A stretch of 64,000 nucleotides of DNA from Acanthaster planci (taxonomy: Eukaryota; Echinodermata; Asteroidea; Valvatida; Acanthasteridae). Position numbers and translations under genes: made by a program. Below the pieces are notes generated by a model that worked only from the letters and a program-made list of their open reading frames with translations, did not search any database and was not told the DNA's origin. Position 1 is the first letter of the stretch; each line of letters opens with the position of its first letter. This document shows positions 1 through 12,200 of this stretch, piece by piece. The DNA is taken from NCBI RefSeq assembly GCF_001949145.1, contig NW_019091406.1, forward strand, positions 1,735,515 to 1,799,514, read 5' to 3'.

Positions 1-3000
1 GAGAGCATAGCCTCGGGAGGCAGAACCCAGACTCAATAATATTTATGGGGTTTTTTTTTAAGACAGCTTGGAGCGAATGGACTCAAACCACTTGACGATG
101 GGAGGTTGCGATGTCCTTAAGTAAAAATGTTCAGGCTGAACAATAAAGCGCACTGGCGGCTCCAGTTCTTCGCTTTCCCCGAGTTAGGCTGGCGGGCTTG
201 CGTGACTAATTTTCCGAGGGTTGCGTGCTAAAGTACATGCTCCACGATGCTACCGACGATCGAAAGACAAGGGGAAAGAACAGAACTGAATTATTGCTGT
301 ATCCTGCCAATATTAGGGAGGGATGGGCCAAAAAGGATGGCAAGAAGAGATGTGTTAAAGGGGGATTTCAATTTAGCTACCGGATATCAGAAGATAAGAG
401 GGGAATCGCTGTTTAAACTCTGATGTCATCAGACTAAGTTTATAAGAAAAATTGTGCCAAAGGATTGAAACGTCAGACCCTCAAAACTTTTCGATTTTTA
501 TATAGTTTAGGTGACTGTATCCAGCAAGCAGTTTGTAGCGGCTCTGTACTTTAAAATCGTGTAGAGAAAATACACCAGTAATATTATTCCTAAAAAAAGT
601 TAAATCGAGGCTATAACATCTGCACATTTTTGACACTTTAACACTTTCAGGGTAAAGTGTTTGTGTTTTCTCCTTAACTTTTCTCCAGCTCCAAGCTCAC
701 CTCTTCACCTGAACCTTTCCAACACGTTTCATGCAGGTCTGACACACACAAACTATAACACCAAACTTGTGGTTTTTGTCTCATGCGAATCGACGCTACG
801 AATTTCCGATTTATTGGTTGCCGTAGGGCTAGCTAATGATTTGCGTTCAGTCGTTCTGTGAGGTGACCACTTCTGTCTTACAGATTGCTAATGTAGTACC
901 AAGGTTGTGGGTGCACTGCTATGCAGAAGGGGCTTTCCGCTACGGAAATAAAAAAAAAACAGAAAGGGAGAGAAAGGTAATCGAAAACCTGTGTTTAGAG
1001 ATACATCAATGGTTTATTCAGAGCAAGAAGAATAGTGCAAGGGTATACATGCACATGCGTCGCCACACTCGCAGTCTGTGCCCTGGTTTTGACAGCAATG
1101 CTTTGTCGGGTGGCGACACGTCGGGTATTCCCTTACCTGAAGGTATACACGAACGTTTAAGGTCAAGCGCGAGATGAGAAGTACATGACCACGGTCCGTC
1201 ACTGCGAGCTCCCACCGCATGTCCATGTACACTGTTTCGGCCAAGTGCAGCCCAAAGGTTTCGTCCATTGCATATACAATTTCTTCCGGACGGGGGGTGT
1301 GGACGAGTCGCCATTACGTCATCGACACCGGAGTTTGACATTGCAGTCGTGTGCCCCGTTTGGAGAGTTCAAGCTCAAAGGTTGCGTTTTGGCGCAAAGG
1401 CAAACTTGGTGAGTTGAGGAGAACGGAAATTTAATCTATACTAATGCTTCAAACTCGTTACAAAAACGACACCGTGTGAAGCCCTATTTAACAGAAATTG
1501 AAAGGCAATTGTTTTCAATATTTTCAAGTCCTCAATGTCTTGAAAAACTGTGCAGATTGTAGTGCTTGGAAAAAACAAAATTATCAAGGATCGTCCTCAT
1601 AACGTTTCTGCCTTGCCGCTGATTTGTAATGACTCGAGTCAATGACTCGACTCGAGTCACAATTTTTGGCGACTCGACTCGAATCACAAAAGTTAGTGAC
1701 TTGTTTAAATCTGCTTTGCCAAAACGTTCAGGAATACCAACTCTTAAAGAAGCAGATCATTGTTTATTATCCTCAGAGGGATCATCCTCACAAAAGAAAA
1801 ACCAAACACACGAAAGGTAAGGCATTGAATCACAGCTATTCAGCACAAAGAAACTTCTAGGGGATGTTAACGATAGAGGGCGCAGTCTCTGTCCGTCTGT
1901 TTCCCTTTTAACCGATGCAGCGTGAGTAACGGAGGTCTCTGTGATGAAATTTTGTGCAGAATAATTTTGAAAAAGCTTTTAACATTTCGAAAAACAGAGA
2001 TGATAATCATCAATATGGATACGTTTACATGGGCCGCGTGAGTCACCGCCCACGTGTTTGTAAAACGGCGTATACTTTTGCAATCTAATTAACTTCCAAC
2101 ATCCAATTCATGTGATTACGTTCGTTTATTTGCCCTCCAATAATTCATTGGGCAAGACTCTCCTAAGTCGGGCTGACATTTCGGTTCCTTTCCTCTCGCC
2201 CGGGACGATGACAGTTTTGTCAGAAGCGGTCTGAAAATTTTATTAAGATTGCTTATAGGGGAGGTTCCATTTAACGGCTTGCGTCTAGGATATGGCCTTA
2301 AAGGCACTATCGTGGGTTTGTCTAATATCTCATGTCCTCAGGGTCAACGAAACCCCATAGACATAGCCATGGATGCCTTTATTAAAAGCGAGCCCTCTCG
2401 TGGTTTGTTTCGTATTAATTTCCCCTTGTTTCGAGGCGTTTTGTACGGACAGTGAACCCAAAATGACTATCGTGAAGAGGTATGCTATGAGCTTATTGAG
2501 TACGGTATATCACAGACATGACCAAACAGCTTGACTGATGTCCCATGCATATCGGACTTTTGGCGCTCAAGAAACGGAGAATCTCTGACTTTTCACGAGT
2601 TAAAAAAACCCCACTTTCTATCATAAACTCTGCTCTCTGTTATTGTGATAAGTACGTGAGAGTCCTTTAAGGTCTACGCGCATGTCATGACATTCGAACT
2701 GTTAATTTAATGTTTCCTAGCTAAGCACAACTTCCCTCCTGTTAGCAGAATTGTATGCCCGGCAAACATACGGCTAAGTTCACATCTCATCAGTGTGAAA
2801 GACGTCCATATAAACGAAACGTGATTGACGACCAACATGCAACACTGTTGGGACCGTGTGTTTGGGGGAAACCGTAATTGAATTGAGATAGGCAATCGAT
2901 GGAACTGCAGCAAGTGCAGCCGGTGCTCGACGAAACGGTTACCGATGGCATCTGTTAAGAGACTCGCTTGTCTACATCTGGCCATTTGGGCGTAAGTTGC

Positions 3001-6000
3001 ATGTAGCTGACGGCATGCCCGATGAAACGAGTGCCAAAAAAAGTGAAGCCTGTAACCGGTAAAGCGGTAACGCAAGCTAAATTGATTTATCTTCATTCTT
3101 TCGGCAGACCTTGTTACGGCAATGAACACTGTCAGAAACAAATGGACTTCAAGTCAACAGACGCCAAAAGGCATTTTGAGTGTGCGCGCAAACCCAGTAT
3201 GCTGACGAACATAGGCTGACGAATATAGGTGGAGTCCGACCGTGTGCTTCACTTTTAGAGTCAAATATGGCAAGTGTAAAGTCACTGCCTAGACACACAG
3301 AGTAAAACTTAAGTTGCAAAATTTCGCATCTTTTAAGATCATTCCCGGAACAAATGTAAGGGAGATTGTCTGCCGGTAAGATATGAAATCTGAATTGATT
3401 TCATAATTTGTAGGTTATGATGGTTGAGTCTATAATCTGAGCTAAACACCTGTCGTGAGTAGGCATAATGATAGTTTTTTCCGTCAAGGGCCAATGTAAT
3501 ATCATACATTTCAAGTCAGGTGATGAGTTCTGAGCTAGTCCAGGCACGCCAGGCTGTGTCTGAGCTCAGTGTGTGTGAGTCATGAGAAAATGATGAGTTA
3601 CAGTCGAATATTGAAGAATGCTGGACGTATATGTCGGGGGCCAATCCAGAAATATGGAGTTTAGGTTTGATTTCAAATCAAGAACCTAAAGTTTAATACC
3701 TCATTGTAAACAAGAGCCGAGTCTCTCGTGAGTCGTAACTATCATGAGTTCTGACTTGAGAAACGGAGCCGAAGTGGCAATATAACTGTTCCCATGCATG
3801 CGATAGACTATTTTTGAACGAAGATCCAGAACAGCCAATAATGATCACATCCTATCTGTAAAATTTCCAAATGCCCATTTTGAGGCGCCAAACACGTCGT
3901 ACAGTATCTTCCACACGCTAGGAAATGCGTTTAGCAGCAGTCAAGAATTATTAATAATTATTATAATTAGTAATTATTCAAACGAACGCTACAAGAAGAC
4001 GATTAGATTCTCTGTGTGTTGACCAAAACAGTGACGTATGCAGCACGAACGCACCTACGCTCGTTTGCTTCTGCAGATGCTGAGAACTATTTGCATCTTG
4101 GATAGTGCTTTAAAATAGAGACAGCCTCAACCAAATGTCCAAATAAAGACCCAGTGTGATCCTTTTTCCAACAAAACGTCAACTTTTCCGGTTAATCTTA
4201 TTTTTCCCCTACAAAATCTAGCACTTCATTCGACTTGATCTTGAATGCCCGGAAGCCTGGAGGTATTGCACAACAGCTTACTAAATTTTCTTCAAATGGG
4301 AAGTGACTCAAGGAAAGGAAAACCTCACACATTTTCGGTATTCTTTGAGTGACTAAATACTTTATTCACTTTGTGGGAACTACTAACAATAATACGTCAC
4401 TCAAAAAAGTTGTTGATCACCTCGTAAAATAAGAAGTGACATTCGTACAATAGCCGACAAGTCCCTGTGTGTGTGTTCACAGAGCTCTAACAAATTGCCG
4501 AGGGAAATTAGTTAAAAGCAAATAGTACGAGACTGGTGTACAGCCCGCGCTGTCATACGCAATTGACTTCACACTCAAACTCGAACCGAATTGTACGTCA
4601 TCCAAACAACCGCACTTCCCAGCCGACCCCAACAGCGGGGCTCGGTGTATTGGGGCTGGCGGACAAAGGCCCCCGCTGCCGGGTGCGGCGTTCACGGTCA
4701 AGTTCACCGTCCTCCGCCAACCCGCAACCTCGCCTCCTTTTCACCCGTCAATCATTCATTCCTTGCCCCTCTGCTGAGCCCGTTTTCTGCACGATTGCCT
4801 CGTAAAAGTCTCCAGCGACACTCAATTTATTCCGCTAGATATGTGACAGGATTGACAGATACCACAAAATCATTCCACACCACCACCCTAAAGAGTTCCA
4901 AGTGGTATAGTGTGCTATATTTAATACACTGTGCTCGTTTATCCTTGGGAAAACATGCTTTACCCCAGTCCATTTGAATTTTTCCACAAGCTCGACACAT
5001 CTCCCTGGTGTGATTTGGCGTATTAAACATCTCCAACATCCTTGCGGCTTCTTCAAACTAAAGAAGGCGAGTAATTCAGCTTTACGCTTTTGCAAACAAA
5101 ACTCCTTTAGCACTTACCATTTCAATTTACTGAAGAAGTATTTTTAGCGTTGGTTTATGAATTACTCGGTTACCACCTAAGTTTGGTACTTGATTCTGAG
5201 TGAATACACTTAGCAAAAAACGGTTTACATCATTTTTATTGCTTCTGAAATCGTCCCCGTGATGTGTCCTAATCGAAACCACCAGAGGGGTGTATCCCGT
5301 AATTAACAAGATTGGTAGCCTTCCCCTTTTTTGCTCAATGAGACCAGACCGACCTGCTCAATGCAGGTATCGCAGACCAGACAGTGTCGTAATGCAAAAA
5401 AAATCTTCCCTCGCAGTATCGCTCTGCGCCTCGCTGAACATTAGCAGGGAATCGCCTCCAGGCGTTGACGTTCCTATTCACGGCAGATTGTCGAACAAAC
5501 GATTCGGCCGCTGCTGTGCCAACAATGGAACGGAAACGTTACCGGCGATGTGGTTTTATTTTAAGGCAAGCTGTTCGCTACATTTCTCATAGGCGCACAA
5601 CGCCTGGAAATTAGGCTAAGAGTCCCCTTGAACTCAACAATGACCAGAGCCAGAAGACTTCTCGAGGTGGGATTTCTTTTCAACGCAAGCACTACACAAA
5701 AGATCAACATTTGTAGACGGCCACAAAATAGGAACGAATGGCCAGAGTTACCCAATTCTCAAACAACATTTGCTGACTATCACCTCGTTCTCCTTTCTTT
5801 AGGGTTTTACAAATTTCAATTACTAATCTGCAATGAAAGCACTGGGAAGGGTATAATCGTGAAGTAGACTAGAGTGTTTTCTTTCAATTTCATCTACAGC
5901 TTGACTTTTATCAAAAGAATGTTATCGAACAATAAGCTGATTACATTTTTCGAACACACAACTTTGACGCACTCAGTCCAAATTCGTTTTCAATCAAAAC

Positions 6001-7438
6001 AACTCAAAATACACCTGTACGCTCTGGGTTTTGTCGGTTTTCTTTGAGTTCGCAAAACTGTAACGTAACGTGTCATTTACTTTGAAAAATAAAATATTAT
6101 ATTTCAAAATGTCCGTGGTGTATTCTGTTGCAAGTACAGGTTAACGTCATGTGTTTGTAGTGTTCAACACCAAACTGATTCACTAATTCTCTCTTTTCAA
6201 AAACACAGAACTGTAAGTTTAAAGGCTGTAATGCAACAAGTAAAATTATCATTCTTTTTATTTGATCCTACAGCAGATAATAAACAAATTCGTTCCTCTT
6301 CCTTCTTTCCTGCAGAGTTCTGCGTCGGTGAAAAGGAGATCCCTTTATAGCTTTATACGCTACGGGGGATATTTCTCCTCAGAAATCTTAGATTGCTCTT
6401 GGAGCAGTTCTGAAGTCACGCAATCAGCTGATTCCATAGGCGCATCACGTAGGCTTATCCAACGTTAACTGCTCTAGCGGGACACCTGAATTATTGATAA
6501 CTCGCCCCCTTATCGTTCCTAGTGAGGCTTGGGCGCTGCACAGCGCATCATTGAGACGCCTGGTCACCGACTGGTTTGAGTTGGCGCAGTTACTAATGGA
6601 GATGAAGGCATTAATGTAGAGAAGACGACCTTGCTTTCAGATGTGCTGTTACGTGTTGGAAGTGCATCGTGAGCCATTCATGAACCTGGCCGTGCTCTGC
6701 ATTGTGACGAGAGTGTGTGCCGCAACCTCGTTACACGCGATAATATCGGTGATATCGATGACTGCACACTGACTGCAGGCCATTGTACGTTGAACTATCC
6801 TCACCAATGTGATTTTGGTTTAACAGTACTTGGGCCAACGCACACCAGGCCTGCTCACGTGAGTCAAGCGGCCTGGCCAACTCCAACAACCGAACCGCTA
6901 GCCTTTGGACACCGTGCCGGTTCTTGTCATGCCGGTTGGGCCAATCAGGGGCCGGCTTCTGCCGAGCCGTCATCCCTCTTGTGTACACTGCAGCGCACTG
7001 ATCTTTGACGTGTCTGTGGCGCTGAATTGGTGGTCTTTTACCCCTGGTGGCCCACCAAAGGGCACGCCTCGTCCCGTACAGCTCACCTACCAGTTTAGTC
7101 TCACACCTGGCCGCGACCAGTCCCGTTCAGATGCTCCTGATTCGCTAACACCTCGCCAGAGCTCGGCAGAAGTTACACCAAGTCTTCCAAGTTCGTGGTG
7201 AAACAGTAATCCCGAACAGATTTTACAGAAGCCATCTTTTGGGGTTTTGGGACAAGGTGTTGTGCATACCGACTGATTGTAGCACACCTATCGGCAGATT
7301 AAACGATTGCGACACTGTGTTAGACAAAGTGCACAGATATGGCGTCGTCAAACGGACAGATACCCTAGCACGCACGAAGCAACGCATCTCCAACGGATTG
7401 CGGACTGTGTAAAAAAAAATCATATATTAGGCAGCATC
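1..7438. other. Intergenic / upstream of hedgehog, no gene recognised
   Basis: I see no recognisable protein-coding exon, tRNA or rRNA here. Open reading frames are short, lack splice context and resemble no family I know. Local structure includes a cluster of GACTCGAGTC-type palindromes near 1629-1690 and a very AT-rich patch near 3945-3985. The stretch just before 7439 must contain the hedgehog promoter and 5' UTR, but I cannot place a TATA box or start site with confidence. Confidence 0.6.
1629..1690. repeat. Reiterated GACTCGAGTC palindromic motif
   Basis: The motif GACTCGAGTC or its near variants (GACTCGACTCGAGTCA, GACTCGACTCGAATCA) occurs several times in about 60 bases. Each unit is self-complementary, so the stretch can form short hairpins. 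It looks like a small dispersed repeat fragment. No function is evident. Confidence 0.6.
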
Positions 7439-7741
7439 ATGCCACGTGCTGACAAACTCCTCTTGACTTTCTTCCTTGCCTGGCTCCTCCTGAGTTCCAC
7501 TGCGCGTGCCTGTACGGGGAGGGCCAGCCAACAGTCCAAAGTACCGCGGCAGTCTACCCCGTTGACGCTCCGCCAGCGGGTACCCAACGTGTCCGAGAAC
7601 ACGCTGGGGGCAAGCGGCCCGCCCGAGGGCCGAATCCACCGAGACAATCCCAAATTCGACGAGCTCCTGCCCCCGAATAACAACGCCGATATCCTGTACA
7701 AGGATGAGGAAGGGACGGGAGCTGACAGACGCATGTCGAAG
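7439..7741 (+). CDS. hh: Hedgehog exon 1: signal peptide and start of the signalling domain
   Basis: This exon encodes residues 1-101 of a 415-residue hedgehog precursor, a secreted morphogen that acts through Patched and Smoothened. The first in-frame ATG is at 7439 and starts a signal peptide (residues 1-24, hydrophobic core [14 protein letters not shown]) cleaved before Cys25. Cys25 is the residue that becomes palmitoylated in this family. The next residues are TGRAS, not the usual GPGRG, and the basic patch before TPL is RQS rather than KK. Clear family marks follow: [12 protein letters not shown] and the calcium residues E90, E91 and D96 in [10 protein letters not shown]. The exon ends at AAG followed by GTGAGT, phase 0, exactly where other hedgehog genes split. 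Its composition is GC-richer than its surroundings. Confidence 0.96.
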
Positions 7742-9030
7742 GTGAGTGTTTTAAATGATCCCCTCGGTATTTAGACAAACGATTGGCCTATTGAAATGCT
7801 AGAAGTTCACAGAGTTCATTCCTGTTTACACTATCTCTGAACAGTAAATGATCCTGAAGGGTTCTCGATGCGAAATGTATCATTCACATGTTAAAGTTGC
7901 GCCACAAAGTTAGTATATGTGTATAGGTAAAATTTCCATGGCTCTCAACATCGTTTTACGGTTCATTGATAGTCTGACAGTCACCGAATTCATTGATAGC
8001 CTGTGATTTTTCACCGGATTCATAACATGATTAGGTGCGTTTTTCTGCACTGACTACAACAGGGCCTAAGCCCTGTCAGAAACTCATGTTGGTGAGTAGT
8101 GTAAGGTTTTATATTTACCGTAGCTTAAAAATATAGGCTCACATGTTGCAATTTAATGGCAGAGGAAGGGAACTGAATGAATTGTTTTGTTAAAAAACAA
8201 AGTATGAGACTCTGTCAGACTGCTCAGAGTGGCAAGCTGGACCTCAAAGTCAATACAATAGCACCTGTCAAAGCTTCTGTTCTGAAGGTAATTTGAAATA
8301 ATTGAATTGGCTTTATGAACAGATGGGTTTATAATACTGAAACATGAAGGACATCCGATATACCAGGTGTTATCATAATGATTCAGCACAGCAAATACCA
8401 CAGCGTGTAATACGAATGGGTTAATACATCACATATAAAAGTCTACCAAAAGTGACCACTGATAGGCCACCATACAAGTGTTGACTCTTGGGGGCAAACG
8501 GAGTGACTTATGTACACACACCCGTGTACGGAGCTCCGCAGTGTAGGCCCTAAGCGTGGGTTTTTTTTCCTTAGTATAAGGAACACTGCGTGTCACAGCT
8601 AAACCGTACCAGTCGGGTGGATTTTCACATGAGATCAGATTAGTTCTGCAAATTTGATTTTTTGGTTGCAGAATTGGCACAGGGGGAAATTCCTGTAAGG
8701 TTCTCCGGTATGCTTGGGTACTAGCTTGGGAGAAAAAATAGTCGTGGAAGGCTTTGTGCCTGTCCCGCGCCGAGCAGTCGCCGGTGTTTCACCGTTTTCG
8801 TTTGCCTAGGCGATCAAGCGTCACCCTCGCATTAGCACGGTGGGGCTTAAATATGGAAATGAAGTGAAAATATTTTCGCAGCTTTGCGAGTCACCCCCGT
8901 GCATTGTTCCGCCGGGACACGGTGGTTTAAGGGCCGCGGTACAGGGTCTCAGTGGATCGGTGCGACGGTGTCCCACACGGAGATCAGCCGAGGATTTTTG
9001 GGACCTTTTTAGTTTTAAGAGATGCGACTT

Positions 9031-9241
9031 TCTTACCTTGGGTAGCTGAAGACGAAACTTTCATGGTTCCTAGTGTAAACTAAAATATTCTGTTTTTTTC
9101 AAAAAGAACTTAGGTCAATGTATTTCAACTATTTTCTTACCTTGTGTAGCTGAAGACGAAACTTTCATGGTTCCTAGTGTGCACTAAAATATTCTGGTTT
9201 TTTTTTTTAAGAACTTAGGTCAATGTATTTCAACTATTTTG
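9031..9241. repeat. Direct tandem duplication, two copies of about 104 bp
   Basis: The block beginning TCTTACCTTGGGTAGCTGAA at 9031 recurs from about 9135 with few substitutions and a longer T run in the second copy. Both copies end TTTCAACTATTTT. It is a recent local duplication inside hedgehog intron 1. Confidence 0.9.
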
Positions 9242-12200
9242 CCAGAAATGCATGTTACTTCAAAGAAGGTGTTTTTACAAAGATTTTTTATTTTTCGGGA
9301 AAGATGCTTATGAAATGGGCTTTCTATTCAGAGCCACATTAGAAGATTTGGTTGCAATGATGTTTGTTTTATCTCAGTCTGTAAAGTTTGTTTATGTGGC
9401 ACTTTCTGAGCGAAATCTATTAGTAGTTACAGAGGCATTCACGAAATGTAAACGAGGTCAATATGGAGTACTTCTCGAGACATTGTCGTCTCTACTCAAC
9501 ACAGAGTTCACTAACACCTGCCTTGATTTTGGCGCCCCACCGCTACACCCTCTCGACAAGCCCTCCCCCTAATGCCTTACATCAGCACTTGCCCGATAAT
9601 TGTCGCCAATTCAGAGTTGATATTGAAGCACAAAAGAGCAATTCTAGGCCTCTTTTTTTTCCATCCCCAGCCGCTGAATAGAAGGAGGTTTTGGTGGTTG
9701 TTCAAACAAGGTTAGACACACACGCCGACATGGCTACGGTGGGTGGCACAGAGATGTCCAGACTTGGCCAGGATTCCGTGTGGAAGTTCTACGGCTTCGA
9801 CACTGAAAACATTTGGCTGACCTAGGTTTCCCTTTTCTTGCGGCTCTGCTAAATCCAAAAATATTATTTTGTGCTTAAAATGAGCACTCCCCGTCCAATA
9901 TGACAAAATCAAGACAACTGCAGAATAAAAAAAGTTCCGGATCGTGTATGTATTTGAAAAATCGCTGAGTTTTGAAAATAACGTAGGTCTGAAGCAAGTT
10001 TCCAGTCCAAATGTCTGGCCAGCAGAGGTATTCTACTGTTGTCTGATTGTTTCGTCACGTGAAGTAAAATGTATCTGGTAATCAGTTGCAGAATGGGCTG
10101 TTACATCTATAGCAACGAGATTTAAATGAACAAATTTGGAGTAAGGAAGGACAAAACTGAACCTGTTGGAAGTTAGTGGAATTAAATGTTCAAAACTTAG
10201 CTAAAAAATTCAGAAGTACAAACACATTGCAGCTGTCACAGCGATTAATATTCTGAAACATTCACTCCTCACAATACACTTTTTTTATAACATACAATGT
10301 TTGATACAGAAAAAAATCCACCACATTAGCTAGAGGAAGAGGACCCTTTCAAAACCAGACACTATAATTTTACATACCGTACATAATCAATGAATGACTT
10401 AAAAGATTCCCAACTATTAGACATGATACGATTCTTTCTCCCACGCAAGCACCCGGATCCCTTCAAAGGATGAGTGTGGCCCGCAGGCTCACCAGGACGG
10501 CTTCGGCAACAATATTGACCTAATTGGAGCGATCTTTTTAATAACTTCTTCCCCGCTCGTCGCGACACCTGTGCACGAAACCGCCATAGTGGCGCTACCT
10601 GTCGTTTCCCTGGCGCGAAATTATGACGGCCCGTCTAATAAACAAGATACTATACCACCGTATATCGTGTCGGCACCATGCAAGAAGGTATCGAACTCTT
10701 GCGCGGAGACGTCACCCACGACTTTGTATTTATAAGCATTCGTATATTTGCTGTGTCGTCAAGAGGCGAATAATCACCTCCTCAAATGCGGATCAGAAAT
10801 GGTTGAAGAATACCATCGCGAAAGTCCAAAGATCAAGACTCGTAGAAACCGTAAAGGGTTGGGAATGGAGGCAAAAAAGGAATTCTCAGTAGGCCGGGGT
10901 GACGCGTAATTTTGCGGGTCAGTGTGACTGCGAATTATTTGGGGTGGGTCAATAAAGCTATTAGGTGGAAGTTACTGGCCATTATCCGGGGTTTATGTCG
11001 AGCAGTGCGTACATGTACAACTAACTTGGGTAAGCATTCCATCGGACAATCAATAGTCTAGAATGTTTTATGACAATTCCGTTAGGAGAATTAAAATCTC
11101 TGCACATGTCAGTTCACCGATGACACTACACATTATTTCAAAGTTGGTTCCTGTTGACTGCTTTGTTTTCTACACAAATTGGACCCTGATATACATCTGT
11201 GCATTGGGAAATACAATATACCTACCGCTAAACATTGGAAGTCTGCGTTTGGCTGAGAGTCAATTTTCGCATTTCAGCTTGACAGGATAGTTACTTCTTT
11301 ATTTTGCACCAGCCCGAAAATGTTGACAACCAAACTCAAGCAAAATGTCTAGTTTAAAATTATTTGCTTGCAAAAATAATCATTTTTTTCGTAGATATGT
11401 AATACAAAACTGCTGCAAACTGCTTGCTGACTACAATGACCTAAAATAGAAATCTCAAAATATTTGGAGGCCTGACGTTTCGTTTCTAGCAGAATCTTTC
11501 TCAAAGGCATTTTTTCGTGTTCGTTTTCTCATTGCAGTGCCTTATGGCAAAGCTGTACCACATTTTCCAGATGTTCATGTACTTGTAAAAGATACAAAGT
11601 TTAAACAAACGCACGTGTTGAGAAAGATCGCGAGATTGTTCTCAAATCTGTTCGAAACACGACACTGCGGCAAGAATTGGATGCCGTTTTGCGAAGTTTT
11701 CGTGGCAAGTTTTACGGGACAGTTACCACCACGTGTTCAGTGCTGATTTTCAAACTGTGCGGTTGCCGCTCTGTTAGAGAACACGTGATGTCGGTCTACG
11801 AGCAGCGACGGGAGGATTTTAGTCGGTAACAGTACACGCGTGATGCAATCAATACACGTGGGTGCGTGTCTTTGCCTGTCGGCAGGAACTGGCAGTCCGC
11901 GTCATCAGAAGGAATTCGCGGGTAAATTGACTTGCGCTTGTTCATAACACGCTGTCGTTGCATTCTGTTATATTGTGGCTAACCATATGGTGTATTGTAC
12001 CACATCGTAACATTCTTTACCTCTGGGTTATGAATGACCCTCATTAAATGTTGTGAGGACAGAGTGAAAGTTACATATCTTGATGTTCATCGCTCTCATC
12101 CGTTGTTAAAATGAGCAAATTCGTTCCTTAGATTTGAAGTTTGGAGAAGCGGCAACTGGTTTGGATTATGAATTTTCGGTTACTTATGGGCACAAACATC

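Noticed and set aside
2707-3141. A 144-codon - strand open frame upstream of hedgehog
   Set aside because: Low-complexity mix of residues with no domain or exon context. Treated as chance.
4536-4977. Overlapping open frames of 89 and 128 codons on the + strand
   Set aside because: They overlap each other and - strand frames, show no domain, and have the look of chance frames in a locally GC-rich patch.
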